From Nocardia sp. CNY236 (GTDB taxonomy: Bacteria; Actinomycetota; Actinomycetes; Mycobacteriales; Mycobacteriaceae), in contig NZ_KI519397.1 in NCBI RefSeq assembly GCF_000482385.1, forward strand, positions 22,981 through 86,980: a stretch of 64,000 bases of DNA, read 5' to 3'. This document shows, in pieces, positions 55,501 through 63,903 of the stretch (position 1 is its first letter; every line of letters begins with the position of its first letter). The notes below the pieces were generated by a model. That model had not been told where the DNA came from, searched no databases, and was given only the letters and a program-made list of their open reading frames with translations. Position numbers and translations under genes: made by a program.

Positions 55501-57898
55501 CGCAGCCGTCGGCGTGGCCGTCCGGCGACTGATCGAACGACAGCCGATGCTGCGCGCGGTCTTCGAGCCCGACGGCACCCAACAGGTGCTCGCGGTCGAC
55601 GACCCACGGCTGGCGCACCTGCCGGTCACCGACATCGACCTGCGGTCCGCGTCCGCCGGCGAAGTCGACGCCGCCGTCTCCCGGGTCCGTGCCGATATGC
55701 AAAGCGGTGGACCCCTGTTCGACCCCTGGCCGTTCGCGGTCACCGCGATTCGGCTGCCGGGCGAGTCACTGAGCCTGCACATCGTGGGTGGGCTCATCGT
55801 GGCCGACGGCTGGTCGTTTCAACTGCTGTACTCGGAGTTGTTCACCTACCTCGACGAGCCCAACACGGTCTTGCCGCCCCTGACCGCCCACTTCGGCGAC
55901 TATGTGGAAACCGTGGCTCGCCAGCGCGCAGACGCCGAGTGGCAGGCGCAGCGACAGTGGTGGACCGACCGTCTCGACGACCTGCCCACGGCACCGGCAC
56001 TACCGCTGCGAATCCCGCTCACCCAGGCCCGCCCCGACGATATGGAGCGGCGCGAGTTCCGTATCTCGGGCGCGCGGATGGCGATCCTGCGTCAACAGTG
56101 CGCCGACCACGGATCGACTCTGTCGACGGTATTCGCCGCGTTCTATGCCATCGCCCTGGCACGGCTGGCCGGGCATCGCCGATTCCTGCTCAACGTGCTG
56201 TACCTCAATCGGTTGCACCTGCCCTCCGAGCTGGATGACGCGATCGGCCCCTACGCCGGAACCATATTGGTGGATATCGGCCTGCCCCAGAGACTCACCT
56301 TCACCGACGTGTGCCGAGTGGTGCAGGACGCAATAGGCCGGACCCTCGACCACGCCCAGGTCAGCGGTGTCGAGATCGCGCGGGACCTCGGCCGCCGGCG
56401 TCAGGACACCAGCCCGCAGGCTCCCGTGGTGTTCCACAGCACCCTGGGACTGCACCCGCCGACGACGACCCCGGCCGCCGTTCGGGTGGAGGACTTCTAC
56501 CAGCGAGTGCGCACACCACAGGTGGCACTGGATCTACAGGTCTACGAGTGGGATTGGGACGACGAGGTGATCGTGAACCTCGACGCGGTCGCAGAGCTGT
56601 TCGCACCCGGCACCCTCGACGATCTGTTCGCCGAGATCCACACCGGAATCGACGCGCTGATCGACACCCCGGACAGGTGGTCGGAGCAGGTCGAGCTTCC
56701 CGAAGTCGAGCGGGCCGCCGTCGAGGCGGCACCGCCCACGGTGACCGCGGCGGAACCGCCCGTAGGGCCGGTCGAAAGCGCGGTGGCCGTCTTGTGGACG
56801 CAGATGCTGGAGTCCGAACTGGGGCCACTCGCCGCGAGGGTGGACCGATCGACAGATTTCTTCGCGCTCGGCGGTGATTCCCTGATGGCAATCCGGATGC
56901 TGACTCGGCTGCGCAATGAACTCGGGCTGATCGTCGAACCCCGCGACTTCCTTCTCGATCCCACCCTGGCAGCCACCGCCGCGGCAGCCGAAAGTTCCTC
57001 GAAGCCGGGCGGCCCGATATCGGAGGACATCGCCGTGCCGTTGCGCGACGGAACCGGAGCACCGCTGTTCCTGGTGCATCCCACCGGCGGCGAGGTGTCG
57101 TGCTATCTCGGACTGGCGCGCGCCTTGGATACCGAGCGTCCCGTCGTCGGCATTCAGGACCCCGCCTTGATCGGGGAGATCGGGCCCGCCGGGATCGTCG
57201 CGTTGGCACAGCGTTACGCGGCGCTGATCCGGCAGCTGCAGCCCGCCGGCCCCTACCTGATCGGTGGCTGGTCGATGGGCGGCATCGTGGCGCACGAGCT
57301 GGCACGACGACTGCGTGCGGCCGGCGAGGACATCGCGCTGATGGCGCTGATCGACTCGAATGTCGCCGATCGAATCCACGACGCCGACGGCGCCGAATTC
57401 TGGTCACGCTACCTCGGTTCACTCGAGGCGTTCCTGGATATCGACTTCGGAATCCATTCGGGTAGCGCCGGGTTGGCGGAGCTCACCGAATCCGACCGGC
57501 GCACCGAGGTAGGGCGCATGCTGGCGGAAGCCGGACTGTTGCCGAAGGGCGACCGCACAGCGCTCGCCGTCCGGGAGGAGGTGTTCCGCCGCCACCTGCG
57601 GGCGCTCGGCCAGCACCGGACCGGTCGGCTCGACGCGGCATCCGCGCAGATCGTGCTGATCACCGCGGAGGAACCGTCACCACGAAACTCGGGTGTCGGG
57701 ATGGGCGTCGACGACTGCGGCGACCTGCCGGATCTCGGCTGGGGCGCCCACACTCACGGAGAGATCAGCAGGCATTCCGTGCCGGCGCATCACTACGCCC
57801 TGCTGCGCGGCCCGGCGGTGCACACGGTCGCGGATCTGTTGTCGCGGGCGCTGTCGACGGTGGACGTCGACAGCGTACGCGGAAAGGAGCAGTCATGA
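49502..57898 (+). CDS. hybrid PKS-NRPS: KS-AT-KR-ACP-Cy-PCP-Cy-PCP-TE
   Basis: A 2798-residue megasynthase, GTG 49502. Order: KS (Cys179 in ATCASSL, EAHGTAT); AT (Ser610 in GHSLGE); KR (GGRGRLGG near 1089, SSVAG, Tyr1221 in GAYAVGN, so probably active); ACP (LGGHS, Ser1364); Cy1 (DALICDSAS, Asp1554/Asp1559); PCP (AGGDS, about 1900); Cy2 with the motif degraded to GLIVADGWS (first Asp is Gly, about 2097); PCP (LGGDS, about 2460); TE (GWSMGG Ser2591, late His in PAHHYALL). No adenylation and no methyltransferase domain. It resembles HMWP1 of yersiniabactin with a second Cy-PCP pair in place of the built-in methyltransferases. The Cys adenylation domain of the NRPS at 44.9 kb presumably loads its PCPs in trans. 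Confidence 0.92.
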   Translation: MSDDYAIAVVGMACRFPGAPDLAAYWDLLDEGREGLTRFDDADLAAAGVAASLRRDPNYVPVGGVLTGQDEFDPGHFGFTAAEASLLDPQLRLLLETCWNALGDAGHPGGRDLGAVGVFTCASRSSYLEHNLAEHRRAAERDPMGALQAEMGTVTDYYPQQVAYRLGFTGPAIAVQATCASSLVAVHIAAQSLLVGECDAALAGGVSLIVPQGRGYLHVPDSVFSADGHTRTFAESASGMVHSQGVGAVVLRRLDDALADGDPIYAVLRGSAVNNDGAAKSGFNAPSMAARAQVIAEALAVAGVDADAVGMLEAHGTATVLGDQIELGALAAVFGADPRSAAPCALGSVKSNIGHTNTAAGLAGLIKTILALHHRRIPATLHADPVHPALVEHGELFAVTTRSREWPDYEGTRIAGVSSFGIGGTNCHVVVEQAPQLTAGDADERPQLLLVSGADEATCSAQLGSAAAEPAAVDDLAYTLHSGIGSARPHRAWAVLPAADGGAVEQGQGSVHEARPKIVFAFPGGGEQYSAMGAGLYRDEPVFAATVDECAAAMQPLLRYDIRRIVTGAAPPEDAGDTRYGQPALFAVSVAAAATLRAFGVEPDAVLGHSLGEYAAAVAAGMVEVADAARLVAIRSLGLAELAPGAMLAVRLGHAEVQGALTAHPQVRVAAINADDSCVISGPAAAIEALAARFDQSGVRVDRLPIDIAGHSAAAAAVAPALRSAAETVRFTSAEIALYSTATGGLVDTVDSEYWARQLREPARFATAVRAAASEHAVVVQVGPGSALATLARRNAPTGLRSTVTTFPDTGETADVRGERAALLAAVGRLWCAGVQPVASALHRRRRRVRLPAYPFHRRRLWVDPPREPQVQEVDPSIDFQLPVWRELPPLPAAGDRLRGTRWLVLGDDESSRERMTTGLADSGAIPLTESPSAATKALDGVIALFDCRDDAPSSTAAAALRLAGKTVRAVSDADGNRPVVLAVGYGSIGVSPAASESATATALTALGRVLTDESETRSRWVDLPTGTTDHDSAAVTAEAADLLGADTEAPYLDVVYRDMIRWHRHWSRWPIPPATTTVADAGSVVVLGGRGRLGGLIAEHLGARGATVILAGRSPGHKKDLVADITDPQAIRRLLDEVTARHGRIGLVVHAAGRVGTDSVAPLSEYGPDAGPDTNLLAKIAGTEALATAIDALDPAVRPGTVLLMSSVAGVVGGVGLGAYAVGNRFLDAYATRCRAGDHPRWVSVVWDAWSGQHDATPEPLAAAHSFPVEVEQALAAFDRIVISARDGQLPPVVAVTPRALEQAATRPARIRRTTQAIPNTEAGIHESLSDSGEALVAHVWSRLLGEPVTSAADDFFALGGHSVLATRMLQAVRDETDTDVRLRDLIAHPTVGEFARLVAQRGAAADARIVSAVKYDPGQPFPLTRVQHAYWVGRTGAFGLGDTACHFYLEYDCTGIDIDRYERAWNRAIDRHEMLRAIVTDDGNNRVLDEVPDYRIRRHGLADLPESEQRSRLDDLRRQLSHRVHQPDRWPLFDVRAAVLPDDRIRLFIGIDALICDSASYFVLDRDLRAFYDDETVDSVCELAPPRTRFADYVAHTEARVDTDRYRRAAVYWRDRMDELPGPPSLPTRTRSQTRPWFGRRRDRLDEQRWKMLRDQASRIGVTASAVLLTAYSDVLAAWSGDDRFAFMVTLVDRPSTLPDIDQVVGDFTTLLAHEVQHDGALAFADRARATQRRLFDDLDHRDYSALELMSDMASRTGRRHFLPVVFTSALDVAELTGAEPDLEWLGSVVHGVSQTPQVWLDHQAFTQAGSLQLQWDVLETVLDPEAADAAFVSYVDWLRCLADDPDTWTLAGAAPRPTAQTVDDIADALAAIWAEVLGIPVESIAPEATFVEAGGDSVLAVRMAAIVRNQLGITVPVTDLIGDFPLSKLAGHIGEQRAAPGVPRTTGAELARVADPHAPFPLTALQQAYWVGQHEGWALSYRSAHMYIDFRVSGIDPAAVGVAVRRLIERQPMLRAVFEPDGTQQVLAVDDPRLAHLPVTDIDLRSASAGEVDAAVSRVRADMQSGGPLFDPWPFAVTAIRLPGESLSLHIVGGLIVADGWSFQLLYSELFTYLDEPNTVLPPLTAHFGDYVETVARQRADAEWQAQRQWWTDRLDDLPTAPALPLRIPLTQARPDDMERREFRISGARMAILRQQCADHGSTLSTVFAAFYAIALARLAGHRRFLLNVLYLNRLHLPSELDDAIGPYAGTILVDIGLPQRLTFTDVCRVVQDAIGRTLDHAQVSGVEIARDLGRRRQDTSPQAPVVFHSTLGLHPPTTTPAAVRVEDFYQRVRTPQVALDLQVYEWDWDDEVIVNLDAVAELFAPGTLDDLFAEIHTGIDALIDTPDRWSEQVELPEVERAAVEAAPPTVTAAEPPVGPVESAVAVLWTQMLESELGPLAARVDRSTDFFALGGDSLMAIRMLTRLRNELGLIVEPRDFLLDPTLAATAAAAESSSKPGGPISEDIAVPLRDGTGAPLFLVHPTGGEVSCYLGLARALDTERPVVGIQDPALIGEIGPAGIVALAQRYAALIRQLQPAGPYLIGGWSMGGIVAHELARRLRAAGEDIALMALIDSNVADRIHDADGAEFWSRYLGSLEAFLDIDFGIHSGSAGLAELTESDRRTEVGRMLAEAGLLPKGDRTALAVREEVFRRHLRALGQHRTGRLDAASAQIVLITAEEPSPRNSGVGMGVDDCGDLPDLGWGAHTHGEISRHSVPAHHYALLRGPAVHTVADLLSRALSTVDVDSVRGKEQS

Positions 57899-58650
57899 GC
57901 GAGGCCGCCCCGAATCCGGCGGATACGTATTCGGTGACCGCCGAGTTCTACGACTTCATGGCGACACCCTATTGGGCGCAGGTGGATCCGCTGCTTCCCG
58001 CATTGCTGGCCGAGGTGGACACGATGGCCGGGCCGCTGCTGGATATCGGCGCCGGCACCGGGTTGTCCACCGTGGCGATCGCCGACGCACTCCCCGAAGC
58101 CGAGATCGTCGCGGTCGAGCCGTCGGCGGCGATGCGTGCGGTCCTGATGTCCCGGCTGGCCGCGCGCAAGGATCTGCGAGAGCGGATCACCGTGGAGTCC
58201 ACCGGCTTCTTCGATGCGCAGCTGCCGAACTCGTGCGCGGCGGTCGTCGGGCTGGGCGTGCTGGGTCATTTCGACGCCGCGGCCCGCAGCCGGCTGTGGT
58301 CGAGGATCGTCGGGATTCTGGTCGACGCGGGGACAGCGGTCATCGAGGTACAACAGCCCTATCAGGTGGTCGCGATACCGGCCCGCCGGTACACACGGGC
58401 CGCTGCCGGGCGCCTGCGCTACGAGGGTTGGAGCGAGGCGATCCCGATCGACGACCGGTCGCTGACGTGGCGGATGAGCTATTACACGCTCCGCGACGAG
58501 ATTCGGATCGCCGAACACGTCACCGAGCACCGAGTGTGGCCGGTCACCCCCGACGCCGTGGTGGCCGAGGCCGCATCGGTGGGCCTGGTGGCCGAACCCT
58601 CCACGGGCACTGGGCTGTTGCGATTCACGAAGAAGAGCAACCACCGATGA
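57895..58650 (+). CDS. class I SAM methyltransferase
   Basis: A 251-residue methyltransferase: GPLLDIGAGTGLST for SAM, EIVAVEPSAAMR, VVGLGVLGHF and a beta-rich C-terminal half. It starts in an ATGA overlap with the PKS-NRPS and ends in one with the MFS gene. It may methylate a hydroxyl, carboxyl or thiazolidine nitrogen of the product. Confidence 0.88.
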   Translation: MSEAAPNPADTYSVTAEFYDFMATPYWAQVDPLLPALLAEVDTMAGPLLDIGAGTGLSTVAIADALPEAEIVAVEPSAAMRAVLMSRLAARKDLRERITVESTGFFDAQLPNSCAAVVGLGVLGHFDAAARSRLWSRIVGILVDAGTAVIEVQQPYQVVAIPARRYTRAAAGRLRYEGWSEAIPIDDRSLTWRMSYYTLRDEIRIAEHVTEHRVWPVTPDAVVAEAASVGLVAEPSTGTGLLRFTKKSNHR

Positions 58651-60092
58651 GCATCCCGACCACCTCGCCGAGTACGGCGCGTCGTGGCTTGGTCGTTGTC
58701 GTCCTGGCGACTGCGCTGATCGTCGTCGACACCACGGTCATGGGCGTAGCGGTCGACGCCATCGGCCGCGACTGGACGGTGGGACTGGACACCGTGCAAT
58801 GGGTCGTCGTCGGGTATGCGGTGACCTTCGCAGCGGTCATTCTGCCCACCGGGAGTCTGTCCGATCGGCTGGGCCACCGGCGGCTGTTCTCGTCGGGTGT
58901 CCTGGTGTTCACGCTGGCATCTCTCGGTTGCGCGCTCGCCTGGGATATTCTGGCTCTCAATATTTTCCGGACTGTGCAGGGCGTGGGCGCGGGCATCATC
59001 TTCGCCACCGCGGTACCGCTCGTGGTCGCGACGAACACGCCCGAGAGCCGGCCGAAGGCGCTGGCCCTCTGGTCGGCCGCCGCGGGATCGGCCAGCGCAC
59101 TCGGACCGGTTCTGGGTGGTGTGCTGGTGAGCGTGGCCGACTGGCACGCCATCTTCGCGATCAACCTGCCGTTCGGCGTCGCAACGCTGATCCTGGCCCG
59201 GCGTTGGCTGCCCCCCGACCCGCCGCGGGAGATCTCCGGTGTCACCGCCGCCGAACTCGTCACCACCGCAGCCCTCATAGCGGCGCTGCTGTGCGTGTTC
59301 TACGTCCTCGACACCGCCCGCCAGGAGTGGACGCCACTGAAGGTCACCCTCGGTGTCGGTGGTGCTGGCCTGCTGGCCGCCACCCTGGCCGTTCAGCGAC
59401 GGCTCCCGCGCCCCTTGGTCGACATGACTCTCACCCGCAGCCGCCGCTACAGCGGGGCCGCAACACTGTCGATGCTCAGCCGGTTCACCACGATGGCCGC
59501 GCCGGTGTTTCTGGTGATCTACTTCCAACAGGGTCTCGGCGCCGGCCCGCTGGACGCCGGGTTGCGGCTGGCCCCGATGTTCCTCGCCGCGTTCTTCGGC
59601 GGACTGCTATCCGGTCGGCTGCAGTCGAGGATCGCTGTATCCCACATCGTCGCGGCCGGTTTCGCGATCGCGGCGGCTGGCGCGCTGTGGACCGCGGCGA
59701 TCATCGGCCCGGCAACCGGCACCGCCGCGCTCACGGTGTCGCTGCTACCGGTCGGCCTCGGTTTCGGCCTGGCCTCCACACCCCTGATCGCGGTCGCCGT
59801 CTCGACGGTCACGCCGGACCGCGCCGGAATGGCTTCCGGGCTGGCCAACAGCGTGATTCCCCTCGGAACTGCTTCCGGTACAGCGATTCTCGGCCTTGTA
59901 TTCAGCACCAACGACCCGCAAGCGCCGGCCGAATTGGCCGCCGCGGCGGGGGACGTCATGATCACCGCCGGTGCCGTCGGCATCGCCGCCACCGTATTGG
60001 CCGCGTGGTCACTGCGAACCCGGGCACCACACCAGGAGGCGGCGCCCGCCGCGGCAGGAGATCCCGGCGCTGCGAAGGGAGACACCCGATGA
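58647..60092 (+). CDS. MFS drug/siderophore exporter (DHA2, 14-TM type)
   Basis: A 481-residue transporter of the DHA2 group: VVDTTVMGVAVDAIG in TM1, the motif A form SDRLGHRRLF, and motif C-like ALGPVLGGVLVS, with about 14 hydrophobic segments. The C-terminal tail is Ala/Pro-rich. Embedded in the assembly-line operon with ATGA overlaps on both sides, it is very likely the exporter of the cluster 2 product and may replace the decayed MFS at 43.7 kb. Confidence 0.92.
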   Translation: MSIPTTSPSTARRGLVVVVLATALIVVDTTVMGVAVDAIGRDWTVGLDTVQWVVVGYAVTFAAVILPTGSLSDRLGHRRLFSSGVLVFTLASLGCALAWDILALNIFRTVQGVGAGIIFATAVPLVVATNTPESRPKALALWSAAAGSASALGPVLGGVLVSVADWHAIFAINLPFGVATLILARRWLPPDPPREISGVTAAELVTTAALIAALLCVFYVLDTARQEWTPLKVTLGVGGAGLLAATLAVQRRLPRPLVDMTLTRSRRYSGAATLSMLSRFTTMAAPVFLVIYFQQGLGAGPLDAGLRLAPMFLAAFFGGLLSGRLQSRIAVSHIVAAGFAIAAAGALWTAAIIGPATGTAALTVSLLPVGLGFGLASTPLIAVAVSTVTPDRAGMASGLANSVIPLGTASGTAILGLVFSTNDPQAPAELAAAAGDVMITAGAVGIAATVLAAWSLRTRAPHQEAAPAAAGDPGAAKGDTR

Positions 60093-61393
60093 ACGACGAC
60101 CCGGTATCGGTGGCACTACGCCACCCGTGGGTCGGATCCGCCGACTGGGACGGTGCGTCCGTCGTCGTGCGGGCCACACCGGATGCGGTAGCGATACGGC
60201 CTGAGCCCGGCCCGCTGCTGGCGGAACATCTGCAGCAGTGGCAACAGGTGTACGAATACGTGTACTCCGCCGGTGGCGGCCACGCGGACGGCGATCTGGA
60301 CTTGTCCGGGTGGAGCGCATCCGACACCGGACAGCCGTTTCGCCGCGAGCACATGCTCGAATGGATCGGCCACGCGGTGGACCTGGTGCTGCGGCGCCGA
60401 CCGTCGGTGGTCCTCGAACTGGGCTGTGGCAGTGGGCTCATTGCGCACAGAGTGCACGACCATGTGCGGCGCTACGTGGGAGTCGACGTCGCGGCGCCGG
60501 TGATCGAGCGACTTCGGCAGCGCCACCTGCCCGGTGTGCGGGTACGCCAAGGGGCTGCCCATGACCTGAGATCGGAGACGGTAACAGCGGAATTGGGTGA
60601 TGAGCGGCCGGACTGCATCGTCTTGAACAGCGTCACCGAGTGCTTCCCCAACCAGGGATACCTCACCGCCGTCGTCGAGGATGCCATCGACCTGGTCGCC
60701 GCCGGTGGTCAGATCGTCGTCGGGGATGTCCGAAACTGGGCCAGTGCCGCCCTGTTCGCGCACTGGCTGGAACGCGCCCTGGAGCCGTCCCTGCACGCCG
60801 CCGATCTGACGAGGCGGGTCACCGCACGGATCGAGGGCGAACGGGAACTGCTCGTCGACCCCAGAGTGTTCACCCGGATCGCCGGAAACCACCGCAGGGA
60901 CGTGCGGGTCTCGCATGTGGCGAAACCCCTGCGCGAGAACACCGAACTGACCCGGTACCGCTACGACGTCGTCCTCACCGTCGACGGACCCATCGGCCCG
61001 CAACCGCGCGAGGTGAAGTGGAGCGAGCTTGCAGGCGTGACCCCTGGGAAGCGGTTGGCGGCCGCACGACGGGAGATCATGCGATCGCCCGTCGTGATCA
61101 CCGGCATCCCCCATGCTCTGCTGACCGACTCGCCCGACGCGGCCACACCCTCGGATATCGCCGCCGCCGCGCCGCCCGGCTACACGGTGCTCCTGGACGA
61201 TCCTCAGGGAACCCAGCTCGCGCTGGGACCGGTGGACCATGCCACCACGACCGAGGAGGTGGCACACGGCTGCAACGACCCGTTCGACCGATTCGTTCGC
61301 CGGCGGCTACCGCAGGTCTTGGCGGATCATCTGGAACACGAGGGCGCACGGCCCGTCCCCATTGTTGTCGCCCCCGAGCTGGTGGCTCGATGA
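60089..61393 (+). CDS. stand-alone NRPS-type methyltransferase
   Basis: A 434-residue protein whose core matches methyltransferase domains normally embedded in NRPS modules: the lead-in DLDLSGWSASDTGQPF and REHMLEWIGHAVDLVL precede motif I VLELGCGSGLIA (about residue 109), then YVGVDVAAPVI and CIVLNSVTECFPN. A C-terminal part (about 290-434) resembles the segment that follows such domains. It likely works in trans, adding N- or C-methyl groups that yersiniabactin-type systems add in cis. Starts in an ATGA overlap with the MFS gene. Confidence 0.85.
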   Translation: MNDDPVSVALRHPWVGSADWDGASVVVRATPDAVAIRPEPGPLLAEHLQQWQQVYEYVYSAGGGHADGDLDLSGWSASDTGQPFRREHMLEWIGHAVDLVLRRRPSVVLELGCGSGLIAHRVHDHVRRYVGVDVAAPVIERLRQRHLPGVRVRQGAAHDLRSETVTAELGDERPDCIVLNSVTECFPNQGYLTAVVEDAIDLVAAGGQIVVGDVRNWASAALFAHWLERALEPSLHAADLTRRVTARIEGERELLVDPRVFTRIAGNHRRDVRVSHVAKPLRENTELTRYRYDVVLTVDGPIGPQPREVKWSELAGVTPGKRLAAARREIMRSPVVITGIPHALLTDSPDAATPSDIAAAAPPGYTVLLDDPQGTQLALGPVDHATTTEEVAHGCNDPFDRFVRRRLPQVLADHLEHEGARPVPIVVAPELVAR

Positions 61394-62835
61394 CCGCCCC
61401 GCAGCCCGGAGCAATTCCGGGAAGGGACCTCGAACGACTACGCGAAACACACCGCGGCGCTGTGCTGCTGCCGAGTGACAGCGGCTACCGGGACGCGCGC
61501 GCGATGTGGAATGCCGCCGTCGACCACCAGCCGTCGGTGATAGCGCGGTGCACCGACACCGACGATGTCCGCGCCGCAGTAGCTTTTGCCCGCAGGCACG
61601 ACCTTCCGGTCGCGATCCGTGGCGGCGGGCACGGCATCGCGTTCCATCCCGCAGTCGACGGCGCGGTGATGGTCGACCTTTCGCTGCTGAACGGCGTATC
61701 CGTGAACCCGGTGACGCGCCGGGCGACCGTCGGCGCGGGCGTGACGTGGGGCCGGCTGGATCGAGCCACCTGCGCGCACGGGCTGGCAGTGACCGGCGCC
61801 GATGTGTCCAGTGTCGGCGTGATCGGCTCGGTGCTGGTCGGGGGCTCGGGCTGGCTGCAACGAACCATCGGGTTGACCTGTGACAACATCACAACCGCCG
61901 ACGTCGTCCTCGCCGACAGCGAACTGGTGACCGCCGGACCACACAGCCACGAGGACCTGTGGTGGGCGCTGCGCGGCGGCGGCGGCAACTTCGGCATCGT
62001 CACCTCCCTCGAACTCGCCCTGCATCCGGTCACCGACGTCTACGGCGGCACACTGGTATACCGCTACGACCGCGCCCGCTCCGCCTTGCATGGCTTCCGA
62101 AGCGTGTGTGAAACCGCCCCCGAACCACTGGCCACCCAGATAGCGATACTGCACTGGCCGCCCGGAAACCCGCAGGGACCCCCGATGGTTGCGCTGAGCG
62201 CGGCCTATTTCGGTCCGGCCGAGCAGGCGCGCGAGACCATGAAAGCCTTGCGAGCCATAGCCGAACCGGAACTGGACCTCCTGCGACCCCTGCCGTACCT
62301 CGACCTGCAATCGCAGTCCGAGCACGCCTTCCTCGCCGGACACGCCACCAGTACCGGCACCGAATGGCTGCGCGGCCTGAGCGACGACACGATCGACCGG
62401 CTCATCGACGCCGGACGGCGCATGCCGACGAAATTCACCATGATCTCACTACACCAGCTCGGCGGGCACATGAGCCGAACCCCGCTCGACGACACCGCAT
62501 TCGGATACCGCGACGCCGACTATCACCTGGCAGTGTTCTCGAGCCGGCCGGCCGACACCGACCCGGCGCCCACGCGGCGCTGGATACACGACGTCATGGC
62601 AGCGGCGTCCCCGAACACTGCGGGCGGTCCCTACCTGGCGCTACTGGACACAGACACGCCCCCAGCCCGGTTACGCAGCGCGTTCCTCCCCGCCTCCTAT
62701 CAGCGACTGACCGAGATCAAGGCAGCCTATGATCCCCGGAACACCTTCCGATGCAACCACAACATCCCACCCGCCCACGGCGGGGAAAGCAGCGGCATCC
62801 ACCCTGGCGGACTCGGCGCACCGAGCCGCGCATGA
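61390..62835 (+). CDS. FAD-linked oxidase, berberine-bridge-enzyme type
   Basis: A 481-residue PCMH-fold flavoprotein. FAD site: AIRGGGHGIAFHP with the covalent-linkage His81, GAGVTWGRLD, and GSVLVGGSGWLQR, where the usual second linkage Cys is absent (GADVSSVGVIG). C-terminal YDPRNTFRCNHNI is the family ending. It could oxidise a thiazoline to a thiazole, or an alcohol on the product; the role is inferred from its place in the operon (ATGA overlap with the methyltransferase). Confidence 0.88.
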   Translation: MTAPQPGAIPGRDLERLRETHRGAVLLPSDSGYRDARAMWNAAVDHQPSVIARCTDTDDVRAAVAFARRHDLPVAIRGGGHGIAFHPAVDGAVMVDLSLLNGVSVNPVTRRATVGAGVTWGRLDRATCAHGLAVTGADVSSVGVIGSVLVGGSGWLQRTIGLTCDNITTADVVLADSELVTAGPHSHEDLWWALRGGGGNFGIVTSLELALHPVTDVYGGTLVYRYDRARSALHGFRSVCETAPEPLATQIAILHWPPGNPQGPPMVALSAAYFGPAEQARETMKALRAIAEPELDLLRPLPYLDLQSQSEHAFLAGHATSTGTEWLRGLSDDTIDRLIDAGRRMPTKFTMISLHQLGGHMSRTPLDDTAFGYRDADYHLAVFSSRPADTDPAPTRRWIHDVMAAASPNTAGGPYLALLDTDTPPARLRSAFLPASYQRLTEIKAAYDPRNTFRCNHNIPPAHGGESSGIHPGGLGAPSRA

Positions 62836-63886
62836 GGCGGTAGGACCGGTCGACGCCGACCGGTGTGCCTCAGCACGCGACGACCTCGACGTGTTCGGCC
62901 TACAGGCCATGGCCGAGACACTGCGCCCCGTGTTCGGCTCCGAGGAGGAGATCGCGACCCGTCTCGGCGTCGCCGCCAGGCACCGCTGGCTGTTGCACCG
63001 CTGGCTCGGCGTTCTCCGCGAAAACGGCTGGCTCATCGGAGAAGGCAAAGAATCCCGGCTCGAGGCCGCTGCCGATCCGGCTCGTGCCGACCTGACGCAG
63101 GTGTGCGCCGACCTCGGGTACCGCCCTGAGCTCGCCCACTTCTTCGACCAGGCCAATCGGCATGCGGGCCGGCTGCTCGCCGATCGAATCCTGCCGCAGG
63201 AGCTACTGTTCCCGGACGGCGACTTCCTCACGGCCGACGCCGCCTACCGGGACAACCTGATCAACCGCTACCTGAACACCGCCGCCCGGGAGCTCGTGGC
63301 CTGGGCGGTGGACCGATGCCATGACCGCAAACCCGTGCGGATCCTGGAACTGGGCGCGGGAATCGGCGGCACGACCACGGATGTCCTCCCCGCACTGGAG
63401 TCGTCGCCGGTCGACTATCACTTCACCGACGTCTCCCGCTTCTTCCTCGACGCCGCCCGCAACCAGTTCGCCGCTCTACCGTGGATGCGCTACGGCATCA
63501 TCGACCTCAACAACGACCTCGCCGCACAACCGGACTACGACATCATCCTCGCCGCCAACGTGCTGCACAACGCTCACCACATAGGCACGAGCCTGCGACA
63601 ACTGCACCGCATGTTGCGACCGGGCGGTGTGCTCATCTTCCTCGAAAGCTGCCGAGAGCACTATCAATCCCTGACCTCCATGCACTTTCTCATGTCACCC
63701 CGGCCGGGAGCACCGCTGCCCGGGACCACCGATGTCCGCGCCGGGACACGCCGGATATTCGCCCACGAGCACGAATGGCTGGAACAGCTGACGCACGCCG
63801 GATTCGAACTCGTTGCCGTCTTACCGGAATCCTGGTATCCACTGCACGTGCTCGGGCAGCGTGTCTTCGCCTCTGTGCGCGTGTGA
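62729..63886 (+). CDS. stand-alone PKS/NRPS-type C-methyltransferase
   Basis: A 385-residue methyltransferase resembling the methyltransferase domains inside PKS modules such as HMWP1: NLINRYLNTAARELVAW, motif I ILELGAGIGGTT (about residue 206), DYHFTDVSRFFLDAA, LAANVLHNAHHI and MLRPGGVLIFLE. The N-terminal 150 residues carry a helical, winged-helix-like part. ATG 62729 (AAGG upstream) makes it overlap the oxidase by about 100 bases; a later non-ATG start is possible. Probably methylates the malonyl-derived or thiazoline carbon in trans. Last gene of the operon in this window. Confidence 0.85.
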   Translation: MIPGTPSDATTTSHPPTAGKAAASTLADSAHRAAHEAVGPVDADRCASARDDLDVFGLQAMAETLRPVFGSEEEIATRLGVAARHRWLLHRWLGVLRENGWLIGEGKESRLEAAADPARADLTQVCADLGYRPELAHFFDQANRHAGRLLADRILPQELLFPDGDFLTADAAYRDNLINRYLNTAARELVAWAVDRCHDRKPVRILELGAGIGGTTTDVLPALESSPVDYHFTDVSRFFLDAARNQFAALPWMRYGIIDLNNDLAAQPDYDIILAANVLHNAHHIGTSLRQLHRMLRPGGVLIFLESCREHYQSLTSMHFLMSPRPGAPLPGTTDVRAGTRRIFAHEHEWLEQLTHAGFELVAVLPESWYPLHVLGQRVFASVRV

Positions 63887-63903
63887 ATCACCCCGGGGCG
63901 CAA

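Noticed and set aside
44898..63886. Salicylate synthase or aryl-AMP ligase for the starter unit
   Set aside because: None of the genes in the window fits; the FAAL of cluster 1 is broken and belongs to another operon.
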